A stretch of 64,000 bases of DNA from Gilliamella bombicola (GTDB lineage Bacteria > Pseudomonadota > Gammaproteobacteria > Enterobacterales > Orbaceae). The stretch covers positions 247,231-311,230 of the forward strand of contig NZ_FMAQ01000002.1 in assembly GCF_900094945.1 (NCBI RefSeq), in the 5' to 3' direction. The position numbers were made by a program, and so were the translations under genes. Shown here piece by piece: positions 56,310-64,000 of this stretch (its first letter is position 1; each line of letters starts with the position of its first letter). The notes under the pieces are model-generated. The model was not told the DNA's origin and searched no databases. It saw nothing but the letters and a program-made list of their open reading frames with translations.

Positions 56310-57377
56310 ATGTTACAAAAATACTTATTTATTGATCGAGATGGCACATTAATTACCGAACCTCCAGTTGACTTTCAAGTTGATCGTTTTGATAAGCTGG
56401 CTTTTGAACCGAATGTGATCCCTGCGCTTCTTAAATTGCAAGCCGCTGGCTATAAATTGGTGATGGTGACCAATCAAGATGGACTGGGTACTAAAAGCTA
56501 TCCACAAGTAGATTTTGATGGGCCGCATAATCTAATGATGCAGATTTTTAAATCGCAAGGCATTAATTTTGAAGATGTGCTAATTTGCCCTCACTTTCCC
56601 GAGGATAACTGCGAATGTCGTAAACCTAAAATCCAATTAGTGTTACCTTATCTTACTAGTGGTAAATTGGACAAACAAAATAGTTACGTTATTGGTGACA
56701 GGGTCACTGATATTCAGTTAGCTGAAAATATGCAAATCAAAGGGTTACGATATCATCCTGAACAGTTAAACTGGCTTGAAATCGCTCAGCGGTTAACCAC
56801 CGCAGATCGCTATGCTAAAGTTGAGCGTAATACTAAAGAAACCAAGATTTTAGTAGAAGTATGGCTTGATCGCCAAGGGGGGAGTAACATCAATACAGGA
56901 ATCGGTTTTTTTGATCATATGCTTGACCAAATTGCCACTCACGGCGGAATTAAGCTCAATATCCAAGTCGATGGTGATTTGCATATTGATGATCACCATA
57001 CCATCGAAGATACAGGACTAGCCTTGGGCGAGGCGTTAAAAACAGCACTCGGCGATAAACGCGGCATTACTCGCTATGCATCAGTAATTCCGATGGACGA
57101 GTGTTTAGCAAAATGTGCAATGGATATTTCAGGCCGCCCTTATCTTAAATTTAAAGCGGAGTTTACTCACCCAAAAGTAGGCGATATGAGTACACAAATG
57201 GTTGAGCATTTCTTTTATTCATTGAGTTATGCTATGGCTATTACGTTACATATTGAAACCGAAGGCAATAATGATCATCACAAAATTGAAAGCTTGTTTA
57301 AAGCCTTTGCGCGCACATTAAAGCAAGCAATTAAAATTGAAAGTGATCGACTTCCTAGCTCAAAAGGAGTGCTATAA
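56310..57377 (+). CDS. hisB: HisB, bifunctional histidinol-phosphatase/imidazoleglycerol-phosphate dehydratase
   Basis: A fused 355-aa enzyme, as in Enterobacterales. Residues 1-165 are a HAD phosphatase ([17 protein letters not shown] with the nucleophile Asp; [14 protein letters not shown]; zinc ligands in [15 protein letters not shown]). The rest is the dehydratase with two metal-binding His repeats, [34 protein letters not shown] and [18 protein letters not shown], then [15 protein letters not shown]. The fusion is the gamma-proteobacterial type. Confidence 0.97.
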   Translation: MLQKYLFIDRDGTLITEPPVDFQVDRFDKLAFEPNVIPALLKLQAAGYKLVMVTNQDGLGTKSYPQVDFDGPHNLMMQIFKSQGINFEDVLICPHFPEDNCECRKPKIQLVLPYLTSGKLDKQNSYVIGDRVTDIQLAENMQIKGLRYHPEQLNWLEIAQRLTTADRYAKVERNTKETKILVEVWLDRQGGSNINTGIGFFDHMLDQIATHGGIKLNIQVDGDLHIDDHHTIEDTGLALGEALKTALGDKRGITRYASVIPMDECLAKCAMDISGRPYLKFKAEFTHPKVGDMSTQMVEHFFYSLSYAMAITLHIETEGNNDHHKIESLFKAFARTLKQAIKIESDRLPSSKGVL

Positions 57378-59471
<2,094 letters not shown>

Positions 59472-59478
<7 letters not shown>

Positions 59479-60098
59479 CTCAAAATAGCGATATAAAATT
59501 AGATTTACAGCAACTCGATTGGCAAAAAGTAGATCATTTAATGCCGGTCATTATTCAGCATTATGTTTCTGGCGATGTACTAATGCTGGGTTATATGAAT
59601 CAAGATGCATTAGCTCAAACACAAAGTAGCGGTAAAGTCACTTTTTATTCACGCACCAAACAACGCCTTTGGACTAAAGGCGAAACGTCTGGCAACTTTT
59701 TAAATGTAGTGAGTATTTCCGCTGATTGCGATAATGATACGTTACTGATTTTAGTAAATCCTGTTGGTCCAACATGCCATACTGGTACAAATAGTTGCTT
59801 TGCTAATGCTAAAAGCGAATGGGGATTTTTGTTTGAATTAGAGCAATTAATTGCAGCACGCAAAAATGCCGATCCTAAATCATCCTATACAGCAAAACTG
59901 TATCATGACGGCACTAAACGTATTGCCCAAAAAGTGGGAGAAGAAGGTGTTGAAACCGCCCTTGCTGCGACAGTTCATGATCGAGAAGAGTTAAAAAATG
60001 AATCTGCGGATTTGGTTTATCATTTATTAGTATTACTCCAAGATCAAAATCTGTCACTACAAGATGTGATTGGCATTTTAAAAGCAAGGCATAAATAA
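59472..60098 (+). CDS. hisI: HisI (HisIE), bifunctional PR-AMP cyclohydrolase/PR-ATP pyrophosphatase
   Basis: Catalyses steps 2 and 3 of histidine synthesis. 208 aa, a fusion as in E. coli. The cyclohydrolase half (1-110) has [65 protein letters not shown] region (given as [20 protein letters not shown]). The pyrophosphatase half has [20 protein letters not shown] and [13 protein letters not shown], then [11 protein letters not shown]. It ends the operon. Confidence 0.97.
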
Positions 60099-60109
60099 TA
60101 AAAATAATC

Positions 60110-60137
60110 AAAGTGCGAATCATATCGCACTTTCCTT
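60110..60137 (+). terminator. Terminator after the his operon
   Basis: A 9-bp stem AAAGTGCGA/TCGCACTTT, loop ATCATA, followed by CCTTTATATC. It lies 11 bases after hisI. Confidence 0.75.
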
Positions 60138-60172
60138 TATATCTTTTTTATTATGATGAAAAATAAATTCAC

Positions 60173-61144
60173 TTAGTACACAGGCAATTTTACCCCATTA
60201 AACATAGCTAATACTTCGATATTATTTTCACATAACATGAGTTTATCGATAGTTTGTCGATGCAAATGTGGTGAAAACTGCTGAATAAAATCATACATAT
60301 AACTACGTAAAAATAACGAACGCGCAAAAACGATATAGGTTGTGCTGTAGGGGAATATATGGCCAGCATTCAATACAACAAAATCATCATCTGAAGTATT
60401 ACTCACCGCCATTTTTGCGACAATGCCAACGCCTACTCCCAACTTAACATAGGTTTTAATTAACTCTGCATCTGTTGTACTAAAAACAATATTAGGCGAC
60501 TGACGAGCTCGCAAGAAAGCTTGATTTAAATCTGAGCCATCGTTAGAAAAATCATAACTAACTAACGGAAATTTGGAAAGTTCTTCAATTGTAATTAAGC
60601 TGCTTTTGGCAAGCGGGTGATCTTTCATCACAATCACGGCTTGGTTCCAGTGATAGCAAGGTAAGGCAATCATATCATCGCTAAGCTGTGAAATGTCGGT
60701 CACAATAGCCAATTCGCTCTGTCCTGTTTGTGCTTGAGATATGCACTGTGGTGATGATCCTTGCTCCATATGCAAAGTAATATTCGGATATTGTTGCATA
60801 AACTGCCGGATCACAACAGGCAAGGCATAACGTGCTTGAGTATAAGTTGTGGTAATTGTTAATGAGCCTTGATTTGGCTGACTAAATTCTTTGGCAATAA
60901 TTTTAATATCGTTAGATTTGTTGAGGATTTCTCGAGCAAGCGCAATAATTTTTTCACCGACAGGCGTCACTTCTGAAAGGTGCTTACCCACTCGGGTAAA
61001 TATCTGAACGCCAAGCTCGTCTTCTAACAATTTTATTTGTTTGCTGATGCCTGGTTGAGATGTATACAGTTTTTCGGATGTTAACGATACATTGAGATCG
61101 TTATTGACGACTTCGACAATATAGCGTAATTGTTGTAATTTCAT
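60173..61144 (-). CDS. cysB: CysB, LysR-type regulator of cysteine synthesis
   Basis: Activator of the sulphate-assimilation and cysteine regulon, responding to N-acetylserine. The start at ATG 61144 (MKLQQLRYIVEVVNNDLNVS) is the invariant CysB start; three codons of open frame before it are ignored. 323 aa. DNA-binding helix in LYTSQPGISKQIKLLEDELG. Effector pocket: TTYTQARYALPVVIRQF, DKLA-type YHWNQAVIV and TTDAELIKTYVKLGVGVGIV. It is next to topA, as in E. coli. Confidence 0.96.
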   Translation of the reverse strand: MKLQQLRYIVEVVNNDLNVSLTSEKLYTSQPGISKQIKLLEDELGVQIFTRVGKHLSEVTPVGEKIIALAREILNKSNDIKIIAKEFSQPNQGSLTITTTYTQARYALPVVIRQFMQQYPNITLHMEQGSSPQCISQAQTGQSELAIVTDISQLSDDMIALPCYHWNQAVIVMKDHPLAKSSLITIEELSKFPLVSYDFSNDGSDLNQAFLRARQSPNIVFSTTDAELIKTYVKLGVGVGIVAKMAVSNTSDDDFVVLNAGHIFPYSTTYIVFARSLFLRSYMYDFIQQFSPHLHRQTIDKLMLCENNIEVLAMFNGVKLPVY

Positions 61145-61175
61145 GACAAACAAAAGCTCCTTTAACTGTATGCTT

Positions 61176-61206
61176 TCTCCCTTTTAATCACATCTTAAAA
61201 GGGAGA
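61176..61206. repeat. Inverted repeat between topA and cysB
   Basis: TCTCCCTTTTAA/TTAAAAGGGAGA with a 7-nt loop in the gap between cysB (start 61144) and topA (stop 61315). No T run follows on the minus strand. It may end or weaken topA read-through into cysB. Confidence 0.45.
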
Positions 61207-61314
61207 ATTGGTAAGGTAAGTCTTTTCACTGTCTAGCACAAACAATAATAACTATTTTTATACTAAAACATATACTTTCCTGAAACTTTTTAACAAAAGT
61301 TTAGTTGCTATTAC

Positions 61315-63924
61315 CTATTTTTTACTATTAATCCATTTGCCATCTACGTATTGCATCACCCAACCTGTCGATTTACCATTAACTTCAGAGGTAACATATT
61401 GTTGTTTGCTTTTACGACTAAAACGAACAATGGATGGATTACCGTCAGGATCTTTACTTGGTGCTTCGGTCAAGTAAATAAACTTTTCTGGCAGGCGATC
61501 TTTAAAACGTTGTAACTCTTCAATCAACGGTGCACGTGTTTCTCTTGATTTTGGAAAATTATGTGCTGCCAAAAAGATACCTGCGGCACCATCACGCAAT
61601 ACAAAATGTGCATCAGATTTACTACATTGAAGTTCTGGTAAATCAACCGGATCTTCTTTAGGGGGTGAAACATCACCATTTTTTAAGATCTTACGTGTAT
61701 TTTTACAATCAGGATTAGTACAGCCCATATATAAACCAAATCGCCCTGATTTTAAATGCATTTCTGAGCCACATTTTTCACATTCGATAATTGGTCCTTC
61801 GTAACTTTTTACTTTAAAGTTACCTTTTTCAATTAATGAACCATCACAAATTGGATTATTACCACATATGTGTAATTTACGTTCGTTATCAAGCAAATAA
61901 CTATCCATGGCTGTATGACATTTTGGACAGCGTTTACGTGCTCTTAATGCTTCGGTTTCGGCTGTTTCAGCTTCTTCCAAAATATTTAAAGTTTCGTGCT
62001 CCGGAATTAAGTTAATGGTTTGTTTGCAACGTTCTTTAGGCGGTAACGCATAGCCTGAACATGCTAAAAATACACCTGTACCCGCAGTTTTAATGCCCAT
62101 TTCACGACTACAATTAGGGCATTTAATTTCAGGCGTTAACACTAATGGATTTAGTTGCATACCACCTTTATCAGGCGCTTGTTCGGCAACCTCAAGATGC
62201 TGACTAAAATCATTGAAAAACTGGTCAAGTACTTCGCGCCATTCTTGTTTTTTATGGGCAATTTCATCCAATGCATGTTCCATACGTGCGGTAAAATCAT
62301 AACTCATCAGATCATTAAAGTTTTCGCTGAGTCTATCAGTAACAATTTCACCAATTTTTTCTGCATAAAAGCGACGATTTTCCAAACGCACATAGCCGCG
62401 ATCTTGAATTGTCGAAATAATGGTTGCATAAGTCGATGGGCGACCAATTTCACGTTTTTCAAGCTCTTTAACCAGTGATGCTTCGTTATACCTAGCAGGC
62501 GGTTTGGTAAAGTGTTGATTTGGATTTAAGCTGATTAAATCGAGTTTGTCGTTAACTGATAACGGCGGTAATATTTTATCTTCATTGCTTTTGGCTAGTT
62601 GCGGTTGTACTTTAGTCCAACCATCAAAGCGCAATGTACGACCTTTTGCTTTTAAGGTAAAATCGCCAGATTGGACTGTAATGGTAGTTGAGTTATATTC
62701 AGCCGATGTCATTTGACATGCCACAAATTGTCGCCAAATTAATTGATATAATTTACAAGCATCAGCATCAATATCACTAATTTTTTCGGCAAGAATGGTG
62801 ACATCAGATGGACGGATAGCCTCATGTGCCTCTTGAGAATTCTTTTTGCTGCTATATACATTGGCTGACGTTGGTAGATATTTATCACCAAAATTCTTAC
62901 CAATATAATCGCGTACCATTGTCAATGCATCCTGACTTAAATTGGTTGAGTCAGTACGCATATAAGTAATGTAACCAGCTTCGTACAATCGCTGCGCTAA
63001 TGTCATCGTTTTTTTAACACCAAAGCCTAAACGCGTGCTAGCGGCTTGTTGCAAAGTCGAAGTAATAAACGGTGCAGTAGGATTACTTTTGGTTGGTTTT
63101 TGCTCAATGTTTGTTACATGATATTGGTTTTTATTAAGCTCAGCTAAGGCTATATCAATCGCAACTTTATCTTTTGGTTCGAACGCTTTGTTTTTGTAAT
63201 TGGTGACCTGTAATGTTAATTGTTCTTTTTGAGCAGTCGTTAAATCAGCATAAAGATCCCAATACTCTTCAGGAATAAAAGCATGGATTTCGCGCTCACG
63301 TTCAACCACTAAACGCACCGCAACAGACTGAACACGACCTGCTGATAATCCACGTGCAACCTTTTTCCAAAGTAGCGGTGATAACATAAAGCCCACAACC
63401 CGATCCATAAATCGGCGTGCTTGTTGAGCATTGACTCGATCCATATCAAGCATTGATGGTTCATTAAAAGCGTTTTTAATTGCTGTTTTGGTGATTTCGT
63501 TAAAAACAACACGACGGTATTTACTCTCATCGCCACCAATAACATCTTTAAGATGCCAAGCTATTGCCTCTCCTTCTCTATCCAAGTCGGTTGCGAGATA
63601 GATCATATCAGCGTCTTTAGCCAATTTTTTAAGTTCAGAAACCACCCTTTCTTTGCCCGGTAAAATTTCGTAATGTGCTTTCCAACCGTTATATGGATCA
63701 ACACTCATACGATCAACTAAGGCTTGTTTTTCAGAACGTTTAACTTTTTTCTCTACTTTGTTTTTTGTATCTTTTGTGTTTTTTTCAGCTCGTTGGCTGC
63801 TACCACTCACGGGCAGATCACGAATATGACCGACACTTGATTTAACCACGAAATCTTTGCCAAGATATTTATTAATCGTTTTTGCTTTGGCTGGTGATTC
63901 CACAATAACAAGGGATTTTCCCAT
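61315..63924 (-). CDS. topA: TopA, DNA topoisomerase I
   Basis: Type IA topoisomerase that relaxes negative supercoils. 869 aa (E. coli 865). TOPRIM domain: [20 protein letters not shown] (residues 1-20) and [18 protein letters not shown] with the acidic triad. The active-site Tyr is in [13 protein letters not shown] (about residue 325). C-terminal zinc-binding domains: [28 protein letters not shown] with CTNPDC, followed by two zinc-less ribbons. A Lys/Glu-rich insertion ([19 protein letters not shown] region, about residues 45-66) is as in relatives. It is monocistronic; only 76 bases of upstream DNA are in the window. Confidence 0.97.
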   Translation of the reverse strand: MGKSLVIVESPAKAKTINKYLGKDFVVKSSVGHIRDLPVSGSSQRAEKNTKDTKNKVEKKVKRSEKQALVDRMSVDPYNGWKAHYEILPGKERVVSELKKLAKDADMIYLATDLDREGEAIAWHLKDVIGGDESKYRRVVFNEITKTAIKNAFNEPSMLDMDRVNAQQARRFMDRVVGFMLSPLLWKKVARGLSAGRVQSVAVRLVVEREREIHAFIPEEYWDLYADLTTAQKEQLTLQVTNYKNKAFEPKDKVAIDIALAELNKNQYHVTNIEQKPTKSNPTAPFITSTLQQAASTRLGFGVKKTMTLAQRLYEAGYITYMRTDSTNLSQDALTMVRDYIGKNFGDKYLPTSANVYSSKKNSQEAHEAIRPSDVTILAEKISDIDADACKLYQLIWRQFVACQMTSAEYNSTTITVQSGDFTLKAKGRTLRFDGWTKVQPQLAKSNEDKILPPLSVNDKLDLISLNPNQHFTKPPARYNEASLVKELEKREIGRPSTYATIISTIQDRGYVRLENRRFYAEKIGEIVTDRLSENFNDLMSYDFTARMEHALDEIAHKKQEWREVLDQFFNDFSQHLEVAEQAPDKGGMQLNPLVLTPEIKCPNCSREMGIKTAGTGVFLACSGYALPPKERCKQTINLIPEHETLNILEEAETAETEALRARKRCPKCHTAMDSYLLDNERKLHICGNNPICDGSLIEKGNFKVKSYEGPIIECEKCGSEMHLKSGRFGLYMGCTNPDCKNTRKILKNGDVSPPKEDPVDLPELQCSKSDAHFVLRDGAAGIFLAAHNFPKSRETRAPLIEELQRFKDRLPEKFIYLTEAPSKDPDGNPSIVRFSRKSKQQYVTSEVNGKSTGWVMQYVDGKWINSKK

Positions 63925-64000
63925 AATAAAACCTTTTTATTCTGTTGTTTATATTATTTACTATCAAGCTTCACATCAAGAAGCGATAGTAAATCATCTT

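Overview
The window is an AT-rich gammaproteobacterial chromosome segment made mostly of core genes. Gene content and order (cmoAB; hemA/lolB-ispE; mfd beside lolCDE; an attenuator-controlled hisGDCBHAFI; cysB-topA), the low G+C and the many Enterobacterales-like but diverged proteins point to a host-associated gammaproteobacterium. My best guess is an Orbaceae (Gilliamella-like) gut symbiont; this is inference, with no 16S gene here to prove it.

Layout. 1-1429: end of cmoA and all of cmoB (tRNA wobble uridine modification). 1653-7688: a 2011-aa membrane-anchored alpha-2-macroglobulin-like protein. 7699-8048: a decayed lipoprotein gene. 8206-8292: tRNA-Leu(CAA). 8391-11977: small zinc-ribbon and DUF1289 genes, hemA, lolB, ispE. 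12156-13216: an ada gene split by a frameshift at an A7 run. 13398-16430: apt, then a DDAH-type hydrolase and a basic amino-acid antiporter behind a perfect ARG-box palindrome. 16658-18701: trmN6, nfi, yigZ. 18752-19228: two tandem EexN-like lipoproteins. 19428-21440: the first copy of a secreted C-type-lectin-like (invasin-tail-like) protein cassette. 21745-23014: GNAT acetyltransferase and rhomboid protease. 23073-29841: lolCDE and divergent mfd. 29878-33149: two YdgA-like DUF945 proteins. 33235-35569: mmuP-mmuM. 35720-41640: a minus-strand sugar operon (PRD regulator, EIIA, EIIC, EIIB, YjbQ, epimerase, SIS isomerase). 42049-48855: DUF805, ribE, crcB, SOS-controlled sulA, an AMP ligase/SDR pair, a lipoprotein, and a LysR/DoxX divergent pair. 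49452-51436: the second lectin-like cassette. 51445-52602: an unknown membrane protein. 52821-60098: the histidine operon with leader peptide and attenuator. 60173-63924: cysB and topA.

The accessory or unusual material is concentrated in five places: the two paralogous lectin-like cassettes 30 kb apart, which share a strong promoter, 5' region, 7-bp repeats and an inverted repeat; the PTS/hexulose-phosphate operon with YjbQ, whose substrate cannot be read from sequence; the ARG-box-controlled DDAH/antiporter pair; the frameshifted ada; and the EexN tandem. A 33-bp dispersed intergenic element occurs four times. No CRISPR array, transposase, integrase, reverse transcriptase or rRNA was seen.
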